Shown here piece by piece: positions 10,001 to 18,351 of a stretch of 52,808 nucleotides of DNA. Within the stretch, counting starts at the first letter, position 1. Each line of letters starts with the position of its first letter. The stretch comes from Lactobacillus amylolyticus DSM 11664 (GTDB taxonomy: Bacteria; Bacillota; Bacilli; Lactobacillales; Lactobacillaceae). The notes beneath the pieces were generated by a model, which worked only from the letters and a program-made list of their open reading frames with translations, did not search any database and had not been told where the DNA came from. The translations under genes and the position numbers were made by a program. The stretch lies in assembly GCF_000178475.1 (NCBI RefSeq), contig NZ_ADNY01000004.1:1-52808 (forward strand), written 5' to 3'.

Positions 10001-10351
10001 GATCAATGCGACAATTTTGAAAGCATCGGTCGAAAAGTTGCGAATCATGGAGTTAACGGTGATCTTTTCGACTTTTTGTCTGCTAAATTTGATTTTAACC
10101 TCAAAATGCAAAAAGCCATTGGCAAGGTGCAAATCAAATAAGAACTTTCCTTGTTTCAGCGGGCTAAAATCATGATCTTGAACGCTTAATTGTTCTTTAA
10201 GAACGCTGGCCTCTTGGTATTGACTGGCAGTGAATTGTTCATCATCTATTATCTTTAGAGGATCATAATCCAGTTGCGTATTTTGCAGCTCGTCTAAAAA
10301 ATCTGGGTTAAGATAATCAATTAATTTTTCTTTCTTATCAAAATCGGCCAT
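7079..10351 (-). CDS. SNF2-family DEAD/DEAH-box helicase
   Basis: A 1090-aa Swi2/Snf2-like ATPase, probably a DNA translocase or chromatin-like remodeller; bacterial members have roles in transcription recycling or DNA repair, not fixed here. Residues 1-620 are a long poorly conserved accessory region as in the bacterial SNF2 helicase-associated family. The motor follows: Walker A ADEMGLGKTLQ, DEAQ box in DEAQNIKN, motif III LTGTPIENNLSELWSIFDYL, and in the second RecA fold LISLKAGGTGINLTSA and DRAHRIGQ. A good ribosome binding site (GAGGAG) precedes ATG 10351. The gene stands alone, divergent from the ECF transporter operon, and shares a terminator with the facing gene. Confidence 0.93.
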   Translation of the reverse strand: MADFDKKEKLIDYLNPDFLDELQNTQLDYDPLKIIDDEQFTASQYQEASVLKEQLSVQDHDFSPLKQGKFLFDLHLANGFLHFEVKIKFSRQKVEKITVNSMIRNFSTDAFKIVALIEFLYYFMIENPTENTNSSARIVLNHFAEDENRLPVKLRAQFDPVSYSGLPVLTFKIGQDSHLYKLQSLPGLVDSVREHHELELGKYFNRTVEIDDFDDDSLAWYRLIESIIDHDETVQIARDDFSLRAFKELPINESLADQIDQLMARGVTLYHDNRPIDYRVSQDRLQFKIRTDTENETARIKIDYLVPSYEMDNLIEGNRAFYYFWMNSWTKYENVDPIFLKRYGLHMGEELTFGAQTLQTLGHKILPKIKKSGNFSVTGMKKLVDTLPPEAEIIFNLDFQDREIICTPVAKYGEKEYQLEKKTNDETEREFEKEKAAKQLIEEQGFTFDKEQQKYSLAIDASDRIDAFFDDGINQLKKAGQVKATAAFKRLLGNLKTKFNVSLGIRLGENTLDLTVSGEKLAAEDIQTILNAYQQKRHYFMLRNGQMKNLESPSLEDLSLIMKNLGISLKQFVKGKMTVPAYRAFYLEKMLENRDSLQFTSNDEFDRLIADLEQGKVKKNKIPASLKKVLRPYQVKGYQWMTTLLDYNLGGLLADEMGLGKTLQVISVLLARKAKTKLPSLIVVPASVVYNWEAEIKKFAPELEMIVLGGSKKERREQLERVTDQVLITSYDSLKRDLKLYEKIGFDLEVIDEAQNIKNAKAAVSKAVKIINARHRLALTGTPIENNLSELWSIFDYLMPGFLGEYEYFRSNYEKPIVKDEDKKKGKQLSQIIAPFVLRRLKKDVLKDLPEKDEQVIYAKLSGRQDELYQAQTQKLIAQLNKQDDKDFKKQRFQVLAAITKLRELCCDPHLLYEDYRGKSAKLAATMELIEDSIADGHKILLFSQFTSMLELIEQKLKQAKIVTFVITGSTPKQKRQELIKQFNKLDHPAIFLISLKAGGTGINLTSADVVIHYDPWWNVAAENQATDRAHRIGQKHNVQIYKMVAKGTIEEKIVELQERKEKLADEVLSGKGFGSSTLDRADLLNILER

Positions 10352-10429
10352 TGCTCCAACTCCTCGTTTTCAATCATTAACTACTATTATCCCAATTTTT
10401 AGCCGATGGAGGAAATATTTTTAACTAAA

Positions 10430-10443
10430 AGTAAGCGATTACA
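10430..10443. promoter_or_regulatory. cre-like CcpA operator
   Basis: AGTAAGCGATTACA matches the cre consensus TGWNANCGNTNWCA at every fixed position except the first base. It lies between the divergent helicase gene and the ECF operon, upstream of the ECF promoter. Confidence 0.55.
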
Positions 10444-10491
10444 GAATCCGCACAATACATTCATAGGCAAAGCAAATGTGCGCATTTTAGC

Positions 10492-10520
10492 TTGACAGTG
10501 AGCTTATATGAGTCTTTAAT
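10492..10520 (+). promoter_or_regulatory. Promoter of the ECF transporter operon
   Basis: TTGACA at 10492-10497 and TTTAAT at 10515-10520 are separated by 17 bases. The untranslated leader would be about 45 bases and I see no riboswitch in it. Confidence 0.7.
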
Positions 10521-10571
10521 TAAAATTGTTAATCATACATTTGGTTTTTTCAACTTTACGAGGTGTATTTA

Positions 10572-11126
10572 ATGAATCAAAAAGGTCTATCAGTTAAAAG
10601 TGTAGTTGCCATTGGGATTGGTACTGCGATCTATGTAATTTTGGCTCGTTTTACTTCTATTCCAACTGGTATTCCCAACACTAATATTGAAATTGTTTAT
10701 CCATTTTTGGCATTGCTAGCAACGATTTACGGACCAATCGTTGGTTTCAGTGTTGGTTTTATCGGTCACGCATTGAGTGACTTCTTAATGTATGGTCAAA
10801 CTTGGTGGAGCTGGGTTCTTGCCACAGCCATTCTTGGATTAATCATTGGTTTGTACAGCAGAAAACTCGACTTGGAGCATGGGGTTTTCACAGGAAAGCA
10901 AATGTTCTTCTTCAACCTCATCCAATTAATTGCCAACTTGATCAGCTACGTAGTAATTGCGCCAATCGGCGACATCCTGATTTACAGTGAACCTGCAAAC
11001 AAGGTTTTCCTTCAAGGCGTAACTGCTACTGCTACCGACTTCATTGCAATCCTAATCTTAGGTACGATTTTGCTTAAAGCATACGCTGCAACGAAAGTTA
11101 AGAAAGGTAGTTTACACAAAGATTAA
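10572..11126 (+). CDS. ECF transporter S component, UPF0397 family
   Basis: A 184-aa integral membrane protein with about five or six helices. It is the substrate-specificity subunit of an energy-coupling factor transporter. The sequence NTNIEIVYPFLALLATIYGP and GHALSDFLMYG resembles the UPF0397 family, often labelled riboflavin-type ECF substrate-binding protein. The true substrate (a vitamin or precursor) cannot be read from sequence. ATG 10572 is preceded by CGAGG at 10559-10563; the upstream GTG at 10563 overlaps that site and is rejected. It is followed 14 bases later by the dedicated ATPase and then the T component, so this is a dedicated (group I) ECF system. Confidence 0.85.
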   Translation: MNQKGLSVKSVVAIGIGTAIYVILARFTSIPTGIPNTNIEIVYPFLALLATIYGPIVGFSVGFIGHALSDFLMYGQTWWSWVLATAILGLIIGLYSRKLDLEHGVFTGKQMFFFNLIQLIANLISYVVIAPIGDILIYSEPANKVFLQGVTATATDFIAILILGTILLKAYAATKVKKGSLHKD

Positions 11127-11140
11127 TTAAAGGAATTTAC

Positions 11141-12850
11141 ATGAATAAGCCTATCATTCAATTTAAGGATTTCAGCTTTAAATACGACAGTCAAGCTGAT
11201 CCAACTTTGAAGCACATCAACTTAGAGATCAATCCTGGTGAAAAGATTCTCTTAGCTGGTCCTTCAGGAAGTGGAAAATCGACAATTGGCCGTTGCTTAA
11301 ACGGGCTGATTCCTAATGTGGATCATGGCGAACTCAAAGGGACTTGCTTAGTAAATGGTAAAGATATTACCAAAGCAAGCCTTTTTGATTTGTCATTTAC
11401 CACTTCAACAATTTTGCAGGATTCAGACAGTCAGTTCATCGGAATGACGGTTGGTGAAGACATTGCTTTTTCTCTTGAAAATGATTGTTTCACACGTGAA
11501 ACAATACATCAAAATGTCGACCGCTGGGCCACCGAATTAAAGCTCAAGGACTTGTTAAAGCAAGCTCCACAGACCTTATCCGGCGGACAAAAGCAAATGG
11601 TCGTTTTAGCCGGAGTTTTGGTTGATGAATCGCCTATTTTGCTGTTTGATGAGCCATTAGCAAACTTGGACCCAGCTACTGGATTAAAAACCATTCAATT
11701 AATTGACCAAATTCAAAAAGAAGTAAACGCAACGGTCATTATTATCGAGCACCGAGTTGAAGAAGTGTTAGCAAGACACGTCGACCGCATCGTGTTAATT
11801 AGCGATGGTGAAATCATTGCCGACAAAGCGCCAAACGCCTTGCTTCACCAAGATCTGCTAGAATCCGTTGGCGTTCGCAGTCCTTTATACATCAAGGCCC
11901 TCGAAAAGGCTGGCGTGGATCTCAAGCAGCTGCCCGATATTTCTTCAATTGACGCTTTGCCTGAAGAAAAGAATATCGCTGAAAAATTGCAATCTTGGGA
12001 AAATAAGCAAGTGCCGCCTAAGCAGAAGACTGAAAAACAGCCTTTGTTAACTTTGAAGAATGTTGGCCACCGCTACAACAAATTGCAAAAGCATCCCCTG
12101 CACGACGTCAATTTAACCATCAACCAGGGCGATTTTGTTTCAATTGTTGGTCAAAACGGCGCCGGTAAGACAACTTTATGCCGCATTATTTGTGGTTTTA
12201 TCGAAAACGAGGGACAAGCCTTCTTCAAGGATCAAAACTTAGCTGACCTCTCAATTAAAGAGCGTGCTGAAAAAATCGGCTACGTCATGCAGGATCCCAA
12301 CCAGATGATTTCACAAAAAATGATTTTCGACGAAGTAGCTTTAGGACTGCGCCTGCGCAACGTGCCTGAAGAAGAGATCAAAGATCGCGTTTACCAAACG
12401 TTAAAGGTTTGCGGCCTGTATGCCTTTCGCAAGTGGCCAATTTCTGCGCTTTCTTTTGGTCAAAAAAAGCGGGTCACAATTGCATCGATTCTGGTCTTAG
12501 AACCTGAATTAATAATTTTGGACGAACCTACCGCAGGTCAAGATTGGAAAACCTACACCGATATCATGAACTTCTTGCGTGAACTAAATCAGCGCGACAA
12601 AACCATCATGATCGTCACTCACGATATGCACTTAATGCTTGAATACAGCAAGCGCAGCCTTGCCTTTGCCAATGGTCAATTGATTGCTGATACGAAGCCA
12701 ATTGATTTGCTCACAAACGCTGATTTAGTCAAAGAAGCATCACTCAAGCAGACAAGCCTGTTCGAATTGGCAAAACACTACAATTTGACTGATCCGAATG
12801 CTTTCGTCCAAGCATATATTGATTCTGAGGAGGCCAGCCAACATGCATGA
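11141..12850 (+). CDS. ECF/cobalt-type ABC transporter ATPase, two fused ATP-binding domains
   Basis: A 569-aa protein with two complete ABC ATPase domains in tandem (YkoD-like). Domain 1 has Walker A GPSGSGKST near residue 41, signature LSGGQKQ and Walker B ILLFDEP. Domain 2 has GQNGAGKTT near residue 336, signature LSFGQKK and LIILDEP. It energises import of the substrate bound by the S component. AAAGGA precedes the ATG. The 3' end overlaps the T-component gene by 8 bases (translational coupling). Confidence 0.95.
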   Translation: MNKPIIQFKDFSFKYDSQADPTLKHINLEINPGEKILLAGPSGSGKSTIGRCLNGLIPNVDHGELKGTCLVNGKDITKASLFDLSFTTSTILQDSDSQFIGMTVGEDIAFSLENDCFTRETIHQNVDRWATELKLKDLLKQAPQTLSGGQKQMVVLAGVLVDESPILLFDEPLANLDPATGLKTIQLIDQIQKEVNATVIIIEHRVEEVLARHVDRIVLISDGEIIADKAPNALLHQDLLESVGVRSPLYIKALEKAGVDLKQLPDISSIDALPEEKNIAEKLQSWENKQVPPKQKTEKQPLLTLKNVGHRYNKLQKHPLHDVNLTINQGDFVSIVGQNGAGKTTLCRIICGFIENEGQAFFKDQNLADLSIKERAEKIGYVMQDPNQMISQKMIFDEVALGLRLRNVPEEEIKDRVYQTLKVCGLYAFRKWPISALSFGQKKRVTIASILVLEPELIILDEPTAGQDWKTYTDIMNFLRELNQRDKTIMIVTHDMHLMLEYSKRSLAFANGQLIADTKPIDLLTNADLVKEASLKQTSLFELAKHYNLTDPNAFVQAYIDSEEASQHA

Positions 12851-13673
12851 TGATAAAATTTTAGGTTACCAGCCTGGCAACTCCTTTATCCACCATTTGA
12901 ATGCCACAACCAAGCTGATTTTTCTGATCTTGGTTTCAATTGCCTGCATGGTCACTTATGACACCAGATTTTTAGCCGTCATTTGTCTTTTCTCATTGAT
13001 TTGCCTAAAAATCGCAGGCATCAAATGGAAACAAGTTTCATTCGTCGTTAATTTCATTATTGTTTTTGCCATTATCAACATCATTGCGGTCTTCATTTTT
13101 CAGCCTACTTATGGTCAGGATCTGTATCAAACCAAGCATGTGCTGATTAGTGCTGGCTATTTCACTGTCACCCAGGAAGAATTATTCTACTTGCTAAACG
13201 TGATTTTGAAATATATTTGTTCCATTCCGTTAGTGCTGCTGTTCTTGCTCACGACTAATCCGAGCCAATTTGCATCCAGTTTGAATAAAATTGGCGTCAG
13301 TTATAAGATCGCGTACGCGGTATCGCTAGCTTTGCGCTACATTCCGACTGTGCAGACCGATTACTGGGAAATTTCTGCTGCTCAGCAGGCCCGTGGTAAT
13401 GAATTGTCGAAAAAGGCCCATTTAGTCAAGAGAATCAAGGGTACCTTGAACATCGTTATGCCGTTGATTTTCTCAAGTCTTGACCGAATTGATATCATCA
13501 GTACGGCCATGCAGCTGAGACGCTTTGGCTCTAAGAAAAAGCGGACCTGGTACGTTTACGAGCCATTCCAGCTTAAAGATTATTTGGTAACGGCATTAGC
13601 ATTCATTCTGGTGCTAGTTGTGGTTGTCCTCTGGCACGTCAACAGCGGCCGCTTCTTTAACCCATTTAGATAA
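12843..13673 (+). CDS. ECF transporter transmembrane (T) component, CbiQ/YkoC-like
   Basis: A 276-aa membrane protein with about five helices. It shows the cytoplasmic coupling motifs typical of CbiQ-type T components: AAQQARGNEL and AMQLRRFGSKKKRTW fit the two Ala-Arg-Gly signatures that contact the ATPases. ATG 12843 lies within the end of the ATPase gene, preceded by GAGGAGG; the longer frame from 12798 would sit inside that gene and is rejected. It is the last gene of the S-A-T operon, followed by a terminator. Confidence 0.92.
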   Translation: MHDDKILGYQPGNSFIHHLNATTKLIFLILVSIACMVTYDTRFLAVICLFSLICLKIAGIKWKQVSFVVNFIIVFAIINIIAVFIFQPTYGQDLYQTKHVLISAGYFTVTQEELFYLLNVILKYICSIPLVLLFLLTTNPSQFASSLNKIGVSYKIAYAVSLALRYIPTVQTDYWEISAAQQARGNELSKKAHLVKRIKGTLNIVMPLIFSSLDRIDIISTAMQLRRFGSKKKRTWYVYEPFQLKDYLVTALAFILVLVVVVLWHVNSGRFFNPFR

Positions 13674-13680
13674 AAATAAA

Positions 13681-13713
13681 AGTCTTCATGAAACCAATCA
13701 TGAAGGCTTTTTT
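13681..13713. terminator. Terminator after the ECF operon
   Basis: AGTCTTCATGA pairs with TCATGAAGGCT, then a T-run. It also borders the stop of the opposing serine hydrolase gene. Confidence 0.88.
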
Positions 13714-14587
13714 ACTTGCTCAAAAATGTTCCGGACTTGATGTGCTTCAAAATGCGATAGCCGATTGCCTTGTTGCGACTGGTACCATCTTTTGTTTGAT
13801 TCAAAAACATGACGGTGCCATTCTGATTATCGCTGGTCAATTGGACCCAGTTGCCAAAATAAGTGTTGTGCACATTGCCGTAGGCCAGCTTCAGCTGACC
13901 GCCGTTTTTGATATACATCCCACCAGAATAGGTTGAATCTTTTCCCGGCAAATGAGTTAGTGCATAAAATTGCTTTACCGTGGCAGAATAAGAACTACCC
14001 GTTGTCTTGCGAATAATGCCCGCAAGCAAGACAAAATTGGCATTATTGTAATTCCACTTTCCTACTTTTTTCTCCGTATTTTTCGTGACATGCTTTACGA
14101 TCCAATTAATTGCAGCTGCTTCTGAGTAGCTTTTGTTGCGTGGCTGCTCAGTATTTGGAATATCAATCCCTGAGGTATGCGTCAATAAGTTGCTAACCGT
14201 AATTTGATTAGCATTTCTCATTTTTGGATACCAATGAGAAATTGGCGTCGATGTGGTAAATTTTCATTGATCGATTAATTGCTGAATAATGGCACCAGTC
14301 ACGATTTTTTGAATAGAACCAGTGGGATACACAATTCTACTATTGCCATTTGAAATTCTTTTGCTATGAATGGCATCGCCATAGCTGATTTGCTGCGTTT
14401 CACCATTCTTAATCACTTCAACCGAACCATAAGCATGATAATGAGCTAACGTTTTTCTAACAAAAGAGCGCATTTCGCTGCGATTATAGCTGGCCGCATG
14501 AGTCAGTGTTGATGTTGTAGCAGCTTCACAGCATAAAAATACTCCTCCAGTCAAGATAAGCAGTCTTTTAAATAATTTTATTTTCAT
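13712..14587 (-). pseudogene. Secreted serine hydrolase, class C beta-lactamase-like, interrupted by TGA
   Basis: Across one in-frame TGA at 14264-14266 (codon 108) the frame encodes 291 residues. There is a Sec signal peptide (MKIKLFKRLLILTGGVFL, Ala-rich to about residue 32). The catalytic SxxK motif is present as S91-I-Q-K94 in YPTGSIQK, and the second motif YxN as YNN in GKWNYNNANF, with the LLTHTSG signature after the stop. Family roles include D-Ala-D-Ala carboxypeptidase or esterase-like hydrolysis at the cell surface. Context QQLIDQ*KFTTSTPISHW suggests a lost Gly (GGA to TGA) or Trp. It starts after GGGAGAG. A 107-aa truncated product would lack YxN and be inactive; readthrough would restore it. 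Confidence 0.85.
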
Positions 14588-14647
14588 TTGTTTTCTCTCC
14601 CTTTTTATTCACTTGTTAAGACTACCATGACTAGAAAGTTCTGCAAT

Positions 14648-14677
14648 AAAAAATCCTGAGGAATCTTCCCCAGGATC
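14648..14677 (-). terminator. Terminator of the SLAP-domain gene
   Basis: On the minus strand ATCCTGGGG and CCTCAGGAT form a stem around a short loop, followed by six T. It lies just after the stop of the surface-protein gene. Confidence 0.8.
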
Positions 14678-14682
14678 TATTT

Positions 14683-16641
14683 TTATTTAAAAACTACGTT
14701 CTTTGCAGGTACCCATGCATTCTGCACATGAACAAACAATTGCTTGTTGATCTTTTTAATACCTTTTACTGTGATCTTTTGCTTAGCAGCGAGTTGTTTT
14801 TTAGTCTTTTTACCTTCTTTAGTATATAAATTTGTCTTTTTGTTTTTAACGTGAATAGCAGTGTCAAGTTTAATTTCGTGCTGGTCAATTAGCTTAAGTA
14901 GTTTTTTAAGGCTCACAGATTGCCATTTTGAGCCAATTAGAGCATAAATCTTACCCTTTTTGATCTTAATTTGACTAACTGATGTCTTTTTCTTCTTTTG
15001 AGTCGGCTTTTGAGTGTTTTTGACAGCAGCTGTTGTTTGATCTGCTTCTTGCTTAACCAGCAATCTAATCAAAATGTGAGTCAATGAGTTTGGCTTTTCA
15101 GCTGTTTTTTGTTTTTCTTTTTGCCAGTCTGTCTGCTTACTTGCATCTTTCTGCTCAGTTTTATCTGGAATCTTAATATCAGTCTGAGTGCCATCTTCAG
15201 TTTGCGTACCACCAATAGAAGTTGGAGTTTCTTCTTTTCCTTGGTCTTTCTGCTTAATTAATTCTTCATATTGCTCAATCAAGGCCTTATTTGTATCAAT
15301 CTCTTTATTCCAATCATTTTGGGCAGCCTGCCAAGCCTTGATTCTGTTCAGCTGCTCATCAAGCGATTGATTATGAACCGCGATTTCTTGATTATGAGTC
15401 TGAATCTTTTCTTCTAGAGCGGAAATCTTATCTAACTGTGATTGCTTGCTCGCCTGCACTTTAAGCAAGTTGTTATTAGCAGCTTCGTAGTCTGATTTCT
15501 TTTGCTTTACTTGTTGTTCATTTGAGTTAATTTGAATATCGAATTGAGCAAAGACCTGCTCATTTTCTGCAATTTCACTAGTTAATTTATTAATTTGGGC
15601 TAATAAATCACTGTTTGCTTGCTCTGCATCCTTTATTCCCTGTTCCAATTCAGCTTTCTTGCCTTTGAATTCATCTAATCCAGCTTTATGATTTTCTTCC
15701 CATTTTGCAATAGCAGCTTTATTTTTATTAATCAATCTCAAGTAATTTTTTCTGTCTAATGGAAAATTGCCTCTAAAAAATTCAAAATTAGCTTTCTCTT
15801 GTACCGTTCTTTTAATTTGTTCCTCAAGTGCAGTAAGTTGTTGCTTTTTATCTTTTAATTCAGCTGCCTGGTCATCAGAAAATTTATCTTGCAGAATTTT
15901 TTCTAAAACAGCAATTTCATTGTTAAGTGTTGTTTTTTCTTGCTCATACTTTTCTAAATTCTTCTTGCGTTTCGCAATTTCGGCCTCATTTTTTTCTTCA
16001 GCCTCATCCACTCCAGAGTATAAACTTTCAGACATTGCCAATAGTCTCAAAAAATTTTCGTATTCTTCATCTGTTGGCTTTTTCTTTTCTAGTTCTGCAA
16101 GCTTCTCTTTTGCTTTATCAACTGCTTCTTTCTTGCCTTCTACTTTGTCTTTTGCCTCTTTTAGCATCTGCTTGGATGAAGTTAGATTCTCATTTGCCTT
16201 TTTCTTTTTAGAAATAATTACATCAAGTTCGATCTCAATTGTCTCTTTGTCATGCTTTTTTGCATCCAATAAAGTTTGAGCACCTTTTTCTGATTTTTCT
16301 AAAACTGCCAATTCTTCACTAGCCTTATTTTTGTCTTCTTGTGCATCGGCAAGCTCATCCTTTGCCTTAGCTAATTTATCCTGCAGCTTTTTCAAATCTT
16401 CTTTAGCATTCTTTATAAGTTCATCGTGATGATTAAGTTGATCAGTTAATTTTGCAATTTTTTCTTTCTTTTCAGCAACTAACTTTTCTAATGAATCTAC
16501 TGAATTATCAATAGAAATATTTTCCTTATTATTTTTTTCGGAAGCTTTCACAGTTGGGCTTCCTGCTGCTAGAAAGGCACCTGCTAAAGCTGCTGATGCC
16601 AACAAAGTAACAAATTTTTTCTTTTTAGTGTAATTAAACAT
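14683..16641 (-). CDS. Secreted coiled-coil protein with C-terminal S-layer-associated (SLAP) domain
   Basis: A 652-aa surface protein. Residues 1-33 are a Sec signal peptide (TKKKKFVTLLASAALAGAF, cleavage near VKA-SEK). Residues about 40-475 are almost continuous heptad-type coiled coil rich in Lys, Glu, Leu and Asn. Residues 475-560 are a Thr/Gln/Lys-rich linker. Residues 560-652 resemble one SLAP repeat pair, the basic domain that holds proteins non-covalently to the wall in S-layer-forming lactobacilli (KIYALIGSKWQSVSLKK, then NAWVPAKNVVF at the end). A strong ribosome binding site (AGGAGA) and its own terminator indicate a single-gene unit. A structural or adhesive role is inferred; no enzyme motif is visible. 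Confidence 0.87.
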   Translation of the reverse strand: MFNYTKKKKFVTLLASAALAGAFLAAGSPTVKASEKNNKENISIDNSVDSLEKLVAEKKEKIAKLTDQLNHHDELIKNAKEDLKKLQDKLAKAKDELADAQEDKNKASEELAVLEKSEKGAQTLLDAKKHDKETIEIELDVIISKKKKANENLTSSKQMLKEAKDKVEGKKEAVDKAKEKLAELEKKKPTDEEYENFLRLLAMSESLYSGVDEAEEKNEAEIAKRKKNLEKYEQEKTTLNNEIAVLEKILQDKFSDDQAAELKDKKQQLTALEEQIKRTVQEKANFEFFRGNFPLDRKNYLRLINKNKAAIAKWEENHKAGLDEFKGKKAELEQGIKDAEQANSDLLAQINKLTSEIAENEQVFAQFDIQINSNEQQVKQKKSDYEAANNNLLKVQASKQSQLDKISALEEKIQTHNQEIAVHNQSLDEQLNRIKAWQAAQNDWNKEIDTNKALIEQYEELIKQKDQGKEETPTSIGGTQTEDGTQTDIKIPDKTEQKDASKQTDWQKEKQKTAEKPNSLTHILIRLLVKQEADQTTAAVKNTQKPTQKKKKTSVSQIKIKKGKIYALIGSKWQSVSLKKLLKLIDQHEIKLDTAIHVKNKKTNLYTKEGKKTKKQLAAKQKITVKGIKKINKQLFVHVQNAWVPAKNVVFK

Positions 16642-16800
16642 AGTACAATCTCCTATACTTCTTTATTTTTATGTCTCTATGTTTTAATTACGTAAAAATC
16701 TTGAATTTTACCGAAATATTTTCAAATTTTTCGAAGAAGTAGCCTTCTATTTATATATGGATTTATAATTAGATGTATAAATATAATTATACTTAAAATT

Positions 16801-16844
16801 ATAAAAATAGCATATTGTTATCTTTATACAGATATCAATATGCT
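16801..16844 (-). terminator. Terminator of the Eis-like gene
   Basis: AGCATATTG at 16809-16817 and CAATATGCT at 16836-16844 pair. On the minus strand the stem is followed by a T-rich run. Confidence 0.7.
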
Positions 16845-16853
16845 TATTTATTA

Positions 16854-17990
16854 TTAATAATTTTCATAAAACGAAATTGTGCCTTTTACGAAGTCATTGT
16901 CAGGATGCTTCTTACCCCTGATTTCTCCGTATTTTATAGCTTTTTCCAAAGATAGTTCGCCGATCAAAACTTTTGTCCAAGCAGAAATACTTCCAGAGTA
17001 ATCTGGCTTTTCTGTAGTCTTAATTACCTTTACTTTTTTGTCGTCAAAATCAACTTTCCACTTGTTGTTATTCCATGGGCAAATATTATCATCAGTAACT
17101 TCAACTACAAAAGATTTTTGATAGATTGGCGTCATAAAAGATAATATTTTTTCAAAATCAATAATTCTCGACATCAAATGTGGAATAACTTCGATTGATA
17201 ATTCTTCCTCTTCTGAAAAAAAATCTTCTAATCGACTTTCAACCGGCATAAAAATACGATATTTGGTTTGCGGAGTCCCAATTTGAGCCAAATAGCCAAG
17301 AAGACTCTGCAGTCCTTCACCAGAAGTTGCAAACATTTCTTCAACCACAATCGTATCTCCCTTTTGGCGGAAAAACATATAAGACTGCGGTAATCCAATT
17401 TTACCGAAAAAGACTGCAAGCTTTCTATTTGGATGAATTCTTTGAACCAGATTCCACCACCAATATGGTCTGTTCATAGTATTACGTTCAATATTGCTGT
17501 GAAGCGGAACCTCATATAATTGAGCAGCACCGTTTTGGATGATTAAATCTGACCAATAACCACACTTTACTTTTCCAGAAATTGGAATTTTTTTGTCTTT
17601 AATTGCATCAAAATTAAACTCATATTTTTTGCGATAGACTGTATGAACAAAATCTTGTTTTTCAAAGAACTCCTCATGTTCTGTGTGAATATTAACATAA
17701 GGGATTTCTTTGTCATGCAATTCGTTGAAAATATCCTTAATATCACTCTTACACTCTTCAACATTAATAGCCCGACTTAGAACTGCCATTTTGGTCCTTT
17801 CAGTAAAAACACGGCTATCAAAAATGTTCAACAGGATTGCATGTTTGACTTTGTCATTTTCATCTATATCGCCATATACTTCACCATAATGATAAAAAGA
17901 TTTTAGATTGGGGTCAGATCCAATACCCTTTCCCTTTTCTATATTAGATGAAAATTGCTTTAATATACGATCTGTTTTCTCCAGTTTCAT
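16854..17990 (-). CDS. Eis-like GNAT N-acetyltransferase with SCP2-type C-terminal domain
   Basis: A 378-aa protein whose layout fits the Eis family: an N-terminal GNAT domain, a second GNAT-like domain around residues 150-290 and a C-terminal sterol-carrier-like domain about 295-378 ending in the family-typical aromatic-rich tail (SFYENY). Visible features are the MAVLSRAINVEECKSDI region, the RRY-like YRKKYEF linker, the central QSYMFFRQKGDTIVVEEMF segment and SISAWTKVLIGELSLEKAI, characteristic of the SCP2 part. Mycobacterial Eis acetylates aminoglycosides and protein lysines; the substrate here is unknown. The ribosome binding site is weak. It stands alone next to the plasmid-like module and could be cargo of it or resident. 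Confidence 0.75.
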   Translation of the reverse strand: MKLEKTDRILKQFSSNIEKGKGIGSDPNLKSFYHYGEVYGDIDENDKVKHAILLNIFDSRVFTERTKMAVLSRAINVEECKSDIKDIFNELHDKEIPYVNIHTEHEEFFEKQDFVHTVYRKKYEFNFDAIKDKKIPISGKVKCGYWSDLIIQNGAAQLYEVPLHSNIERNTMNRPYWWWNLVQRIHPNRKLAVFFGKIGLPQSYMFFRQKGDTIVVEEMFATSGEGLQSLLGYLAQIGTPQTKYRIFMPVESRLEDFFSEEEELSIEVIPHLMSRIIDFEKILSFMTPIYQKSFVVEVTDDNICPWNNNKWKVDFDDKKVKVIKTTEKPDYSGSISAWTKVLIGELSLEKAIKYGEIRGKKHPDNDFVKGTISFYENY

Positions 17991-17999
17991 ACTTCAATT

Positions 18000-18351
18000 C
18001 TAGCATTAATTAGGGTCTTGATAAACATTTAAGTTTAATTATTTTTTAACATAAAGAAGCTAGAAATATGTTTTTATATATGTTTCTAATGAGGCATGTA
18101 TTTATTTATCTAAATCTATGTATATTAATACGTATATTCTATATTTTAGTGCTAATAATAAAGTGGTTTATTGTCACTTGATCATAATTAAATCAGCTTT
18201 TATAGCAAGTTATATTATATTTATATGTATCTCTATCTTTGCACGTCTATTTCTTATTATGCTGGATAATTATTAAAATCATTTATATGCTCTTATTTTT
18301 GATCTATGGTATCATTTAAATGAGATGATTTTAAAAGAAGGACGATGAAAT
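18000..18351. other. AT-rich region upstream of parA with palindrome TCATTTAAATGA
   Basis: The 350 bases have no gene. A perfect 12-bp palindrome at 18312-18323, TCATTTAAATGA, lies 28 bases before the parA ATG. It sits inside a larger inverted repeat AAAATCAT (near 18276) / ATGATTTT (18325-18332). Such a position fits an autoregulatory operator, for example for the small RHH partner encoded downstream; this is inference. Further upstream, 18109-18122 carries TATTTATCTAAATC, which in the minus direction resembles the GATAAAT motifs found after rep. Confidence 0.45.

Noticed and set aside
15767..16279. A 170-codon plus-strand Ser/Phe-rich frame opposite the SLAP gene
   Set aside because: It is the antisense shadow of the Lys/Glu-rich coiled coil; no ribosome binding site or family resemblance.
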